Shown piece by piece: positions 12,341 to 23,500 of a DNA stretch of 64,000 nt (position 1 is the stretch's first letter; each line of letters begins with the position of its first letter). Source of the DNA: Rattus norvegicus. Its lineage: Eukaryota > Chordata > Mammalia > Rodentia > Muridae. The notes under the pieces were generated by a model. That model ran no database searches. It was not told the origin of the DNA and was given only the letters and a program-made list of their open reading frames with translations. The stretch is taken from NCBI RefSeq assembly GCF_036323735.1, contig NC_086026.1, positions 85,827,359-85,891,358 of the forward strand. Reading direction: 5' to 3'. The translations under genes were made by a program, and so were the position numbers.

Positions 12341-12475
12341 CTGAGACAAGGCAGGCGTCTTCCATTGATCTCCATGACTGCTTACAGCCATCTGTATCAG
12401 TCAAGCATTGCCGCATGAAATATGCACAATCATTTGTTTGGGAAGAGGATTCGTTTTCTGAGCTTAGCCTCACGG
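12341..12475 (-). CDS. Gfral: Gfral exon 2 (end of signal peptide, first half of D1)
   Basis: 135 bases, phase 1 at both ends, encoding residues 8-53. The acceptor AG is at 12477-12476 after a long T/G-rich tract; the donor GTAAAC starts at 12340. The residues after the signal peptide begin Leu-Ser-Ser-Glu-Asn-Glu, with a possible N-glycosylation site at Asn15. The exon carries cysteines 24, 31, 38 and 49, the first four of the ten in domain D1, with spacing x6, x6, x10. It matches rodent GFRAL apart from Arg10, where I recall Thr in mouse. D1 is the membrane-distal domain; D2 carries the GDF15 interface according to published structures. The frame also runs open upstream into the intron, which is not coding. 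Confidence 0.95.
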
Positions 12476-12707
12476 CTTGAACAACGGTGACAACAATAAC
12501 AAGAAAACAACATGTTTGCAATGTTACAGTTTGTGGAAATCAGTGAGGAAGATTCTCAAGCAAACAAACAAACAAATGCCCCCAACTGGACCTGGACTGA
12601 GCTCTACCATTCCTGGGTCTACAACCAAAGAATTCTCAGTCCACAAACCACAGAAACACTTACAGATCCTTGCTTGTTGCTATGCTGCTTAAGATTCTTA
12701 GGCAATG

Positions 12708-12830
12708 CTGGGAGGTGGTAGTGCACGTCTTTAACCCTTGTGTTCGAGGCCAGCCTGGTCTACAGAGTAGGTTCCAGGACATTCAGGGCTACACAGAGAA
12801 ACCCTGTCTTGAAACTGCCCCTCCTGAAAG
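12708..12830 (+). mobile_element. B1-type SINE fragment
   Basis: Contains GAGGCCAGCCTGGTCTACAG and GGGCTACACAGAGAAACCCT. An internal segment around the A box is shortened. Confidence 0.85.
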
Positions 12831-12974
12831 TTACAAACCAAAAGATTCTTAAACAAGATTATTATTTGACTACTCTACTCCTCACCTTCCATTTATTTCT
12901 CGACTTAACAATATTCTTATTCCTATTGTTCCGCCAAAACAACCTCTAAAACAATATTCACTATAATTTAGGTT

Positions 12975-13120
12975 CACGTGCACTTATGCGCACATGTGTA
13001 GGTGTTCATGGAGTCCAGAAGAGGGAGTCAGATCCCCTGGAGCTGGGCTGTGGGAACTCAGCTTATACCCTCACAAAGAGCAGCAGGAACTCTTAACCCC
13101 TGAGTCATCTCTACAGCCCC
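12975..13120 (-). mobile_element. B3-like SINE fragment (antisense)
   Basis: Reads in reverse as a B2/B3 element (GGGGCTGTAGAGATGACTCA start, then TTCCCACAGCCC and GGGGATCTGACTCCCTC). Confidence 0.7.
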
Positions 13121-13235
13121 TAAATTACTTTCTAATCACCTCCTTAACAACAGCAAATGCAACACTTTTAAGATTGTCTCATCTGTCAGTCTCTGGTTAC
13201 CTAGTTCCTTTGATGGTTAACCACCTCATGCAAGC

Positions 13236-13385
13236 ATAGAGAGGGGGAGGGGGAGGGAAAGGGGAAGGGAGAGGGGAAGGGGGAAGGGAGAGGGGAAGGG
13301 GTAAGGGAAGGGGTAGGGAGAGTGAGAAAGGTAGGGGGAGGGGGAGGGAGATGGATAGGGGGGAGAGGGAGAGGGAAAGGGAGAA
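13236..13385 (+). repeat. Polypurine GGGA-rich tract
   Basis: About 150 bases almost free of pyrimidines, built from GGGGGAGG and GGGAAGG units, with many G runs of three or more. Confidence 0.95.
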
Positions 13386-13885
13386 CTCCCTGCTACCTTC
13401 TTAGTGCTCTGTGTAAGTTCTATCTTTCTCGTTCTTTTTTCTTCCACTCTCAAGGAGAATCCCATTTCTCTCACGGCTTGACGTAGCATATCTAGACTAA
13501 GGATCCAGTAATATATACTTTAATCCTAAAAGTTTCAACACCAATCCTGATAAAAAAGCTATTTTCTCTATGTGCATGCTCTAGACAAGACAGCAACGAC
13601 GGCATTAATATAGGCATACGAAAAATTCATGAAAGACTTTTTAATGCATCCTCAGCTTCACTCTCCCAGATCTCTTCCTGCAGTTCGTGCCTCTGCACTT
13701 TGCCACTCCTTGAACATCCTTTTCTGTCTAATTGTCTGCTCTCCGGTTTGTTTGACTCAGTGTGGACCCTTATGTCACCGTAGCTGTGCACTTTCAGTAC
13801 CGCCATTTATTTGCTATGTCTCTTTAATGACTCATATAAAATGGCTTTCATATTCCTTATCACATATAATTTAGAAGTCTCACAG

Positions 13886-13974
13886 CGGGGTTGGGGATTT
13901 AGCTCAGTGGTAGAGCGCTTGCCTAGGAAGCTCAAGGCCCTGGGTTAGGCCCCCAGCTCCGAAGGAAAAAAAAA
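13886..13974 (+). mobile_element. ID SINE
   Basis: tRNA-Ala-derived ID element with an A-rich tail, flanked by a perfect 13-base target duplication AGAAGTCTCACAG (13873-13885 and 13975-13987). It lies in Gfral intron 1. Confidence 0.95.
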
Positions 13975-16121
13975 AGAAGTCTCACAGCTTTCTGCAGTGT
14001 TCTCTGCCCCTTGGGGGACCACTCTCTGGTCTACAGTAAACACTCTAATTCTTGTGCTCTAGGCTACCACATTCTCTTTTAAATGATCATGATCATTATT
14101 AATGTTGCAAGGAACCCTTAACTTCACATTTTCTTTTCTCTACAGCCAAAAATTGCACACATTGCTCTTTGGTCTCCCTAGGCTTAGAAATCCCAAGGGT
14201 GTATCCTTTCTCTCCCTGTTGTATGTTCTCTAGGTTTACTGACCAAGTTTACAGGGGCCATTCAGGATTGTATTCTCAACATATAAATGCATGCTATGGG
14301 TATCGAACTAATATATGTTGATTTACATCAGATATAGCTCTTAATAGATAAGATCTATGTAAATAATTGATACAATATCCAGATATTTACAAGTTACTTT
14401 TAGAGAAGTTTTCTAAAATCAATCAAGAAAAGAACAATCCAAATTGAGTATATTTTGCAATTGAATCAATTTTTTTCAAACATGCAAAACAGACACTTGC
14501 TTAGTCAATTAATAAAAAAGTTCGAGAATCACAATGGAGTCAAGAATATGAATTATAAGCTTTGTTTGCGCCAAGTCATTTTATTATTTTGAAAAGAGGG
14601 CGTTAATTGCGAATCCCTGGGGACAATGTAGAGTAATAAAGCATTAAGTAAATCAGTGCACTACCTCTTTGCAAACCCCATTTTCCAAGAAGAAGCCAAG
14701 AACATCGACTGGGCCATATATTCCACTTCCTGAGTTTCTACACCAGCCCATGTGTTTAGCTTACTGGTAGTTTTCTCTTTTGAAGATTTTTAAAATGTAT
14801 TTTATCTTTGTTAGTGGCGTCTTGCCTACATGTGTGTCTGTGTACTCATGCATGATCCAAAACACAGCTCTCTCCTTCCTTACTCTGCCTTACTTGCTCC
14901 TGGCCATGGCTTTGGGCAACAGGAATTGGCTTTGTCATAAAATGTGACCATTTGATACCGAGCAAGAGCTGTGCAGAGATTTCCAGTCCTCATAATGGTA
15001 GGAATAATTTCCTTTTTTCATGCAACCTGGTCTCTGTGTTGATTTAGACAAGATGAAAGCAAGCGGCCACAGCCTTTTCCCTGAAAACCTTGAGGAGGAA
15101 GTGATATCGTTTGTGTAATTGGATATATTGCTGCAAAAAAATAAAAAACTCCCAGATTTATCTTTATAACAAAGCCATAAATACTAGAAACTAATAAGGA
15201 AACAAGGAAACATAATAACGAGAAGAAGCAAACCTCTCAACACAAGGATTTCCGTAGAGACACTGAAAATGTGCAAAGGATCCTTTACTCCCCGGCTAAT
15301 TTTCTTGGATTTGATTTATTTTGCTTTTCCTTGTTTTTAAAAGAAAAATGTAATTTAGAATAAACCTGCATTATTTCCTGGCTCTTATTTAGCCCCATTC
15401 ATCAACCGCTATAGCTAATAGTAAAGAAAATATTCTGGTTTTGTTTATTAATTTCCAGTACGATCACAATTATTCCTCATCCTGAAATTGAGACATAGAC
15501 TCTTAACATATCCTGAAGAAAATATTAACCTTCATCAATCATGTATCTACCAAATAGATTTTTGTGGGTGCCCTGACAAGTGAAAATGATTTGGACCAAC
15601 CTCTTATGACAACCCAACCCAACCCAAGAGAGCAAAGTCCACAGTTTGCCTGCGGGCCCTGAGTGTTAGTCAAGAGGTAGAGCATTTAAGGCAGAGCTCA
15701 GCACCTTTGCCCAACTCAGCTGATCCTGATTATTAAGGTTAAAAAATAGATGGTTGGTTTGTGTAGCTCTAGGTGTTATAATCTTTCGAAGCTAAACAGA
15801 TAGTTAAAACTTTGCTATCCCTTAACGTACGTATATACAGGACAATTCTATTTTTAAGATATTCTTGCATATATAGGAACTGCATATATCTTAATAAATT
15901 GTTCAAAGTCATTTAGGTTGCTTTGCAGTACCAGGAGCAACGCGATGAGCCATGAAAGGCTCATGTTTTTTTCTTTTTCTATTGAGCAAGAAAAAAAGTA
16001 CAAGTTAGTAACATTAATTAGCGTTTCTTATGACATAACTCGCATAAGCTTAGATGCAGCAATCAGTTTACAAAGAGTTAAGATCGCAACAAATTCAGAA
16101 CTAGCAGCATAGCTCACTCAC

Positions 16122-16143
16122 CCAGGAAAATGAACACTAGCAT
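16122..16143 (-). CDS. Gfral: Gfral coding exon 1 (signal peptide start)
   Basis: Start codon at 16143-16141 followed by Leu-Val-Phe-Ile-Phe-Leu and one G, then a consensus donor GTGAGT at 16121-16116. The 22 coding bases end in phase 1. The split codon is completed by CC at the start of exon 2 to give Ala. Met-Leu-Val-Phe-Ile-Phe-Leu-Ala matches the mouse GFRAL N terminus as I remember it and forms the hydrophobic core of a signal peptide that directs the receptor to the cell surface. The exon is too short for ORF finding and was located by matching this peptide. The 5' UTR extends to higher coordinates; I cannot fix the transcription start. Confidence 0.9.
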
Positions 16144-16769
16144 GTTGGCCAACTGGAGCTGGTCACCTGGGAGAAAGGCAGATGAACTGACACCGACCAA
16201 CATCCCGACTGAAATTCCTGAATAAATGGTTCCGTGTCTGCTTTTGCTTCCTAAGAGCATATTCAGTTAGTCAGCTTCTGATGTCACTGGTTCCTCACCA
16301 ATTTGTTTTGAGCTGTGAACTTTCCTAATTATGTTCAAATTCAATTGCTCTCCTCAGCGTGTGAACCCAGGATATTACACTTCCTCCAGAGCTTGCAAAC
16401 CAAATAACAGGGGAAATGATGCATTCTCAGCACTTCAGCTAGAACTCTAAGCTTTGCCCCCTGAATGCAACAGTCTTCCAAGAAATTTGACCATGAAGTC
16501 TCCTATTCATGACTCGTTCTCATTAACTCAATTGCTTATAAATAAGCAAATTAAGGATTCAGAAAAGAAGCAAAGGCGACCAAGAAAAATTATTGCAAAT
16601 CCAAGTTACATTCAAATGAGAAACTGATTATGTCTCAGGTTTACAAAGGCTTCAGACCCCAACATGACTAGAAATGATACCATTTCTGTGACATATCTGT
16701 GACATAGTTCTTCAAAACTTGAGATGGAAAATTACTCCTTTCAGGGATGCATAGCATCTCCACAGGAAG

Positions 16770-16886
16770 TTAACTATTCATGGTGTTGTCCTTGCTCTGT
16801 CTTGGAGGCTGTAATTCTTCATTCAAGTCTACAACTTCCTTGATGTGTGAGGACACAGTTACTCTGATTCCTTTGTAAATCTGTGT
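16770..16886 (-). other. Possible small terminal coding exon upstream of Gfral
   Basis: A clean acceptor (pyrimidine-rich tract, AG at 16888-16887) is followed by 38 open codons and a TAA stop at 16772-16770, about 630 bases upstream of the Gfral start codon on the same strand. The encoded residues are hydrophilic with a protein-like mix and include a Thr-Val-Ser-Ser stretch. I recognise no family and found no partner exon. A 38-codon open frame is expected fairly often by chance, so this may be a Gfral 5' UTR exon or nothing. Confidence 0.2.
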
Positions 16887-17837
16887 CTGTAAATAGAAAG
16901 TTTTATGTTTAGCAAGAACTTAAGATAAAAATGGGCAAATGAAAGAGAATCATCCGTTCCTGTGGCCACATAATTTACTGATTTTATTACATTGTTAATG
17001 TTCATTTTACAGAAGAAGAGAAATTAGATTTTATTTTCAGACTGCATAGTTTCCTAAAACCCAATGAACTGAAACTATAGCATTATAAATTATCTCTGTA
17101 GATTTAATAAATGACAGTATCAGACATTACTTCCCTAAAAATGGATTGATTATAGCTTGGTTGTAAATCATATTATGCTCGAATGTATATTTTTGTATAA
17201 CAGAAGTCTACTATGGCAACATTATACCCAGAGCTTTATTTAACAGTAGAAATATAGAACCAGAAAATTAATCTCCTGCCTTTCTGAGGGCAAGAATTAA
17301 ATCAAAGGGGACAAATCCCAATGATATACTAAGTATAGCAGTGGCTTGCATGAGACGCCTCCAGAATGGGGATATATAATTCACAGCAATGTTCTGGGAG
17401 AGATAATTACAAAAGTTTGCTGAGATCCGAGGGGGAATAGGGCTAGACTTCACCTCCTGATGGAGAAGTACCAGCACAACCTTGCAAACACAGTGTATGA
17501 AATGAGATCTAGCTTGGTGAGGCAATAATTGGAAGCTAAAATCTGGCATACCGTTTAAGCGCCAACAGATTTCATCATTGACTCATGCTGGCTCATTCTG
17601 TTACATGATTATACTTCGATATAAAACCTACTACAATTTCCATCATGCTCCTGATAGTTTCATTACCTTCCTTCCCAGTTTAACCCTGTGTTACACAATT
17701 ATTCACATTTTCCCTCTGGTACCCTTTGTGATTTTCAAATACAGTAAAAATATGAACCTCTAGGTTTAATTATCTTTCTTTCTCATCTAAGTAATCACAC
17801 TAAGCAATTGAGAAAAGAATAGTTCTCAATTTACTGG

Positions 17838-17963
17838 TTATATTAGTCCGGGTTTTCTAGAGTATTAAAAGTTATAGCATCTATCTGTATGTCTCTGTGT
17901 CTTTCTGTTTCTCTGTGTATCTCTGTGTCTCTGCATCTCTGTCTCTCTCTATCCGTCTGCCTT

Positions 17964-17996
<33 letters not shown>

Positions 17997-18014
17997 GTGT
18001 GTGTGTGTGTGTAT

Positions 18015-18103
<89 letters not shown>

Positions 18104-18500
18104 AATGATTTTCAGGCTATGGTTCAGCTAATCCAACAATGATTTCCATGGAAAGTTCAAGAATCCAGTAGTTGTTTAGTCCAGGAGACTGGATACATTA
18201 TCTGATCTTCAGTATACACTGGAATCCCAAAGAAGTAGACTTCAATGCCAGAGAAGAAACGAATTTGCCAGGGAGAGCAAGAGCAAGCAGGCAAAGAGTA
18301 ATAGCTCCCTTCTTCTATGTCCTTCTATGTCCTATGAGGCGACCCTTCCCACCTCAACAGATCTGAATTAAAGACATCTTTCCACATACATATGAGGATT
18401 GGAAGCGGACATTCCCACTTCCAATTAAACAAAAGTCCTTCACAGGTGTGCCCCTTCTGCTTGGGATTTTAGTTAATTCCAGATGTAGTCAAGCTGACAA
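17838..18500. repeat. Rodent dispersed repeat with internal microsatellite
   Basis: TATATTAGTCCGGGTTTTCT start, a long CTGT/GT/GA microsatellite, then a tail (CAGGCTATGGTTCAGCTAAT ... GTCAAGCTGACAAGC) shared with rodent repeats I have seen. Family not identified. Confidence 0.45.
17885..18100 (+). repeat. Compound CTGT / GT / GA microsatellite
   Basis: Three successive pure repeat types in one tract; all open frames over it are artefacts. Confidence 0.95.
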
Positions 18501-18939
18501 GCAAAAATAGCCACCATTGGTGATTTTTGTAATCACACTGTTTTAATTTTTGCCTTGACCAGGACTTTGACACCAGTAGCCCTTTCTCAACTGTACTCTC
18601 CGAAATGGCTCCTACAAACATTCACAAGCCATTGAAATCTGCCTCTGTGCAACTCTCGCTACTTGGCAGACATCTAGCTCCCTGTTACAGAAAATTTTCA
18701 GTTTCTCCCTCTTTTATCATGGAAATAAGAACATAATTCTTCTTTCTTGTTTGTATGCATAGCTGTTTTTCATCTACTGGTTTTAAAGTACTCTATTCCT
18801 CTCCGGGACTCTTCACATATCTTTCACTGTTTCTCTCCCTCATCCTCTCTCTATCTGTCATGTTCTGTCTACCTATTACACTATTCTCTGTTTTCATTAT
18901 CTCCCCTTCTTCCTTCCCACTCCAGATACTTGCTCAGAG

Positions 18940-19075
18940 TTGTAGGGCACTTGTTGCCAATCTTAATGATCCCTGAGTTCAATCCCAGGGATCCATGTGG
19001 TAGAATAAGAAAACTGAATCCAAGTATCCTCCTTCCACACATAGGAGCTCACACAAAACAAATAAAGGCAAGAAA
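18940..19075 (+). mobile_element. SINE fragment (B4/ID-related)
   Basis: Contains GAGTTCAATCCCAGGGATCC, a SINE B-box region, followed by CACATGG-like sequence and an A-rich end. Subfamily uncertain. Confidence 0.5.
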
Positions 19076-19215
19076 AGTTATTTTGAATTAATGTCACTTC
19101 AGATTTTGTTTGTTTTTAATCTAGCATCATTAAGAAGCATGCACTTTATTCCTCTCCTCAAAGTTCAGGGAGAAACCTGAGGAAGAAGAGGAAGAATGAG
19201 TATAAGAATCAGAGG

Positions 19216-19952
19216 GAAGCGGGTCACGCCCCGCAGCAGCTCTCTGCTCCCAAACCCCGTGGGAGAGAGACCTCACCGCCTGATCAGGTGGGCACTCCTG
19301 AGGCTGCAGAGCGGAGGAGACCACCAACACTGCCCACCCCTGCCCACATCCCTGGCCCAAGAGGCAACTGTATAAGGCCTCTGGGTTCCCGTAGGGGAGG
19401 GCCCAGGAGCGGCAGGACCCCTGCGCCTGAGACACCGCCGGAACCTGAAGGAAACAGACCGGATAAACAGTTCTCTGCCCCCAAATCCCGTGGGAGGGAG
19501 AGCTAAACCTTCAGAGAGGCAGACACGCCTGGGAAACCAGAAGAGACTGCACTCTGTACACATCCAGACGCCAGAGGAAAACACCAAACGTCATCTGGAA
19601 CCCTGGTGCACGGAGGCTCCCGGAAAGAGCGGCTCAGATCTTCCCGGTTGCTGCCGCCGCGGAGAGGACTTAGGCAGTACCCCACGAGCAAACTTGAGCT
19701 TTGGAACCACAGGAAGGACCAACTTTTCCCCTGCAAGAAACCTGCCTGGTGAACTCAAGACACAGGCCCACAGGAACAGCTGAAGACCTGTAGATAGGAA
19801 AAACTACACGCCCGAAAGCAGAACACTCTGTCCCCATAACTGGCTGAAAGAAAACAGGAAAACAGGTCTACAGCACTCCCGACACACAGGCTTATAGGAC
19901 AGTCTAGCCACTGTCAGAAATAGCAGAACAAAGTAACACTAGAGATAATCTG
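19216..19952 (+). promoter_or_regulatory. L1 5' UTR / promoter
   Basis: GC- and CpG-rich leader directly upstream of ORF1, typical of rat L1 promoters. It contains a repeated motif around CCCGTGGGAG (19256-19265 and 19488-19497). In an active element this region would drive transcription of the L1 RNA. Its GC content contrasts sharply with the AT-rich flanks. Confidence 0.75.
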
Positions 19953-21183
19953 ATGGCGAGAGGCAAGCGCAGGAACCCAAGCAACAGAAACCAAGACTAC
20001 ATGGCATCATCGGAGCCCAATTCTCCCACCAAAATAAACATCGGGGCTGGGGATTTAGCTCAGTGGTAGAGCGCTTACCTAGGAAGCGCAAGGCCCTGGG
20101 TTCGGTCTCCAGCTCCGAAAAAAAAGAACCAAAAAAAAAAAAAAAAACATGGAATATCCAAACAAACCAGAAAAGCAAGATCTAGTTTCAAAATCGTATT
20201 TGATCATGATGCTGGAGGACTTCAAGAAAGACGTGGAGAACTCCCTTAGAGAACAAGTAGAAGCCTACAGAGAGGAATCGCAAAAATTCCTGAAAGAATT
20301 CCAGGAAAACATAAATAAACAAGTAGAAACCCATAGAGAGGAGACACAAAAATCCCTGAAAGAATTCCAGGAAAACACAATCAAACAGTTGAAGGAATTA
20401 AAAATGGAAATAGAAGCAATCAAGAAAGAACACATGGAAACAAACCTGGACATAGAAAATCAAAAGAAAAGACAAGGAGCTGTAGATACAAGCTTCACCA
20501 ACAGAATACAAGAGATGGAAGAGAGAATCTCGGGAGCAGAAGATTCCATAGAAATCATTGACTCAATTGTCAAAGATAATGTAAAGCAGAAAAAGCTACT
20601 GGTCCAAAACATACAGGAAATCCAGGACTTAATGAGAAGATCAAACCTAAGGATAATAGGTATAGAAGAGAGTGAAGACTCCCAGCTCAAAGGACCAGTA
20701 AATATCTACAACAAAATCATAGAAGAAAACTTCCCTAACCTAAAAAAAGAGATACCCATAGACATACAAGAAGCCTACAGAACTCCAAATAGATTGGACC
20801 AGAAAAGAAACACCTCCCGTCACATAATTGTCAAAACACCAAACGCACAAAATAAAGAAAGAATATTAAAAGCAGTAAGGGAAAAAGGTCAAGTAACATA
20901 TAAAGGGAGACCTATCAGAATCACACCAGACTTCTCGCCAGAAACTATGAAGGCCAGAAGATCCTGGACTGATGTCATACAGACCCTAAGAGAACACAAA
21001 TGCCAGCCCAGGTTACTGTATCCTGCAAAACTCTCAATTAACATAGATGGAGAAACCAAGATATTCCATGACAAAACCAAATTTACACAATATCTTTCTA
21101 CAAATCCAGCACTACAAAGGATAATAAAGGGTAAAGCCCAACATAAGGAGGCAAGCTATACCCTAGAAGAAGCAAGAAACTAA
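19953..21183 (+). pseudogene. L1 ORF1 (RNA-binding chaperone) interrupted by an ID element
   Basis: The original start codon is at 19953 (Met-Ala-Arg-Gly-Lys-Arg-Arg). About 30 codons later an ID element (20042-20139) is inserted. The frame after it differs from the original start, but an internal ATG at 20149 opens 344 codons to the stop at 21181-21183. The visible protein has a long coiled coil with heptad-like repeats (residues about 20-150, including an imperfect repeat of Lys-Glu-Phe-Gln-Glu-Asn), then the central RNA-recognition-like domain and the C-terminal domain ending near Pro-Ala-Leu-Gln-Arg. ORF1p forms trimers that bind L1 RNA. The intact downstream frame may reflect a recent ID insertion. 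Confidence 0.88.
20042..20139 (+). mobile_element. ID (BC1-related) SINE inside L1 ORF1
   Basis: Begins with GGGGCTGGGGATTTAGCTC and contains the tRNA-Ala-derived A and B boxes (AGCTCAGTGGTAGAGCG and GGTTCGGTC-like), then an A-rich tail. It is flanked by an approximate 11-base duplication ending AAACAT (20031-20041 and 20140-20150). It inserted after the L1. Confidence 0.93.
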
Positions 21184-21188
21184 TCATC

Positions 21189-21583
21189 TTGGCAACAAAA
21201 CAAAGAGAAGAAAAGCACACGAACATAACCTCACATCCAAATATGAATATAACAGGAAGCAATAATCACTATTCCTTAATATCTCTCAACATCAATGGCC
21301 TCAACTCCCCAATAAAAAGACATAGATTAACAAACTGGATATGCAACGAGGACCCTGCATTCTGCTGCCTACAGGAAACACACCTCAGAGACAAAGACAG
21401 ACACTACCTCAGAGTGAAAGGCTGGAAAACAACTTTCCAAGCAAATGGTCAGAAGAAGCAAGCTGGAGTAGCCATTCTAATAGCAAATAAAATCAATTTT
21501 CAATTAAAAGTCATCAAAAAAGATAAGGAAGGCCACTTCATATTCATCAAAGGAAAAATCCACCAAGATGAACTCTCAATCCT
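21189..21583 (+). pseudogene. L1 ORF2 fragment (endonuclease start), truncated at the fusion
   Basis: The ORF2 frame is open from 21189 (TTG there; the first in-frame ATG is at 21243) and shows the start of the APE-like endonuclease, including Leu-Asn-Ile-Asn-Gly-Leu-Asn and Leu-Gln-Glu-Thr-His, which carry metal-binding Asn and Glu. L1 similarity stops after Leu-Ser-Ile-Leu at about 21583, where a complete element continues with an Asn-Ile-Tyr-Ala-Pro segment. The open frame runs on to 21659 in unrelated sequence. No reverse transcriptase is present. Confidence 0.85.
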
Positions 21584-22554
21584 CATCTTCGGTTGGTTTA
21601 TATACAAGTGTGCAATTTCTAGGCTTGAAAGTATAATGATGCTATCTGGTGCTGGATAGAGGAGCCTTATTTTTTATTATGGCAGCTTGCTATTTTTGTA
21701 ACATGGTGATTTGGTTGAACACAATAAAGTACAGTAGTAACTGATCTCCCCTTCTTCCTGGATGAGTGAGGAGATGATTAAATGTTGATGTCAGCATCCT
21801 TGAGCATATTCAGATGAGCTTCTGCTTCTGTTGAAAAGGATGCTGTGTTTGATTGTGGTCCGAAGCTTTGAAGCACTACTTGGCATCTCCTTCCTTGGAG
21901 GTCTCACTGTTTAAACATAACAGATTTGATAGCTTGTTGGTAAGGTGAGGTCCAGCTTGTCTCCACTAGGTCATCTTCATGTGAATCCGGTGGTTATACG
22001 GTTTTGTTCTAGGGATATTTCATTTTTTAAATAACGGTTTTAGCTGACATTCATGGAGAGAATGAATCCTTAGAACTGTGCCACTAGTGAAAGGAAATCC
22101 TGTCTAGAGTATGTTTCTTTACAAAGCTGTGTCACACCATCCTTTGGGCTCTCTGCTGGAAAAGTAGAATCAAGTCTCAAATAATGCCTTTTAAATTGTA
22201 TCCTCTAGTATTATAGATGTAGGACAGTACTGTATCATACCTCTGTGGATGTAAAATAGCTTGTACCTGCTTTATGACACGTAGTAGTGACCGTGCTTTA
22301 TCAGAGCTGTTTTTAATGATGTTGCTCAGAATGTTTTCTTTCCAGATGATGATTGAGAAGCTAATTTAAAAAAAAATGGTGCCAGGTACCACAAGAGTAA
22401 CATAACTGTGCTGTTTTCTCGGGTTTTGTTTTTTTCCTTTTTTTTTTTTAATGGAGTGTGCTGGATGTCTCTACAGTTTTGTTCAGATGACTGCAGAACC
22501 TGGAAAAGCTGTTGCTGCTGTTGATGCATAACACACTGCTATTATTGGTCTTTT

Positions 22555-22555
<1 letters not shown>

Positions 22556-22627
<72 letters not shown>
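22556..22627 (+). repeat. TA microsatellite
   Basis: About 35 TA units inside the non-L1 part of the chimeric insertion. Confidence 0.97.
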
Positions 22628-22630
<3 letters not shown>

Positions 22631-23319
22631 TAAAAAAAAGATTACACGTCCTGGGAAACTTGGGTAGGGAGATGGTCCAAGTGGTGCACGAACAGAACAT
22701 CACACCAACTTCTCCTTAAGTCTCTTCACCTCCTATACTAAAGTTTACCAGGATCCTTGACAATAAAGCTTTTCTGCTCTACCCGTAGCCCTGTGGGATG
22801 GGACTCTTCAGCACAGGAACCTTCTCTGTTTGCTGTATGTGTTGTGATGGATAAAGCTGTCCCAAGAGCTAATTATCCCAGGATCAAATGAGCAGGGCAT
22901 GCAGTCCTACAAGGTGCAGAGAGCTCAACCAACAGCACCTTTCACACAAAGTCACATCCGCAAGTGAACAGGCAATTATAACAACAACTTATTCTCCCCC
23001 TGGTGTCTGACAAGCAAGCTGTACACCGTTTTCAGGATGCATTTTGATGACAGGACATTACAACATTAAAAAAACAAAACAAAACAAAACACAGGAATCT
23101 TATTAAAATCAAGTTGATGTGATTTGATCATGAGTTAAAGATTCCGATGCCCAGGTACTCTTTCTGTATTGATCTCCCAAACTTCATACATACTGTACAC
23201 TTTATATTTGTTTTTAAGTAAACTGTAGTCAATGTAATTACTGCATTGTATGATACCTTAAAAATATTTTAGTATTGTTCTTATCATTTCAGTCAACAGT
23301 TTTTAGAGGTATAAAGTGC

Positions 23320-23500
23320 AGGGGTTTGGGGATGGCTCAGCCAGCCTGTGGTGTGAGCATGAGGGGCTCACCCGTGAGGAGCCAGGCGTGATGCTCACAT
23401 CTCCAATCCTAGCACGGGACACAGACAGGAGGATCCCTGAAGCTTGCTCACTGGCCAGCCTAGCTGAAGAATGAACTCCAGGTTCAGTGAAGAGATCCCC
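23320..23500 (+). mobile_element. B4-like SINE fragment
   Basis: GGATGGCTCAGCCAGCCTGT, then GCCAGGCGTGATGCTCACAT and GGCCAGCCTAGCTGAA. It lies within the non-L1 part of the chimeric insertion. Confidence 0.55.

Larger units (their letters stand above)
12476..16121. other. Gfral intron 1
   Basis: About 3.6 kb holding a B1 fragment (12708-12830), a B3-like fragment (12975-13120), a 150-base polypurine tract (13236-13385) and an ID element with target-site duplication (13886-13974). From 14000 to 16100 the sequence is AT-rich with no clear gene or repeat, apart from a possible degraded SINE near 14790-14880. Confidence 0.6.
1..16143 (-). other. Gfral: Gfral gene, 5' part (continues past left edge)
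   Basis: Span of the Gfral transcription unit visible here, read from right to left. Coding exon 1 is at 16122-16143, exon 2 at 12341-12475 and exon 3 at 9571-9723; all junctions are phase 1. Joined, they give the signal peptide and first cysteine-rich domain of GFRAL, the brainstem receptor for GDF15 that signals through RET. The next exon I know of (linker plus D2, starting with Asp-Ser-Met-Lys in mouse from memory) is not found down to base 1, so it lies beyond the left edge. An unexplained domain-sized exon candidate lies in the last intron at 2113-2523. The gene lies downstream of Hcrtr2 on the same strand, as in the human HCRTR2-GFRAL order. Confidence 0.93.

Noticed and set aside
17268..17549. 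93-codon minus-strand open frame between the genes
   Set aside because: No recognised family, no splice partners, and composition typical of old repeat-derived sequence.
17889..18104. Ser/Leu, Cys/Val and Arg/Glu repeat proteins over microsatellites (also 25346-25827, 27531-27971, 50181-50502, 52832-53206)
   Set aside because: Low-complexity translations of CTGT, GT, GA and CA repeats with no coding support.
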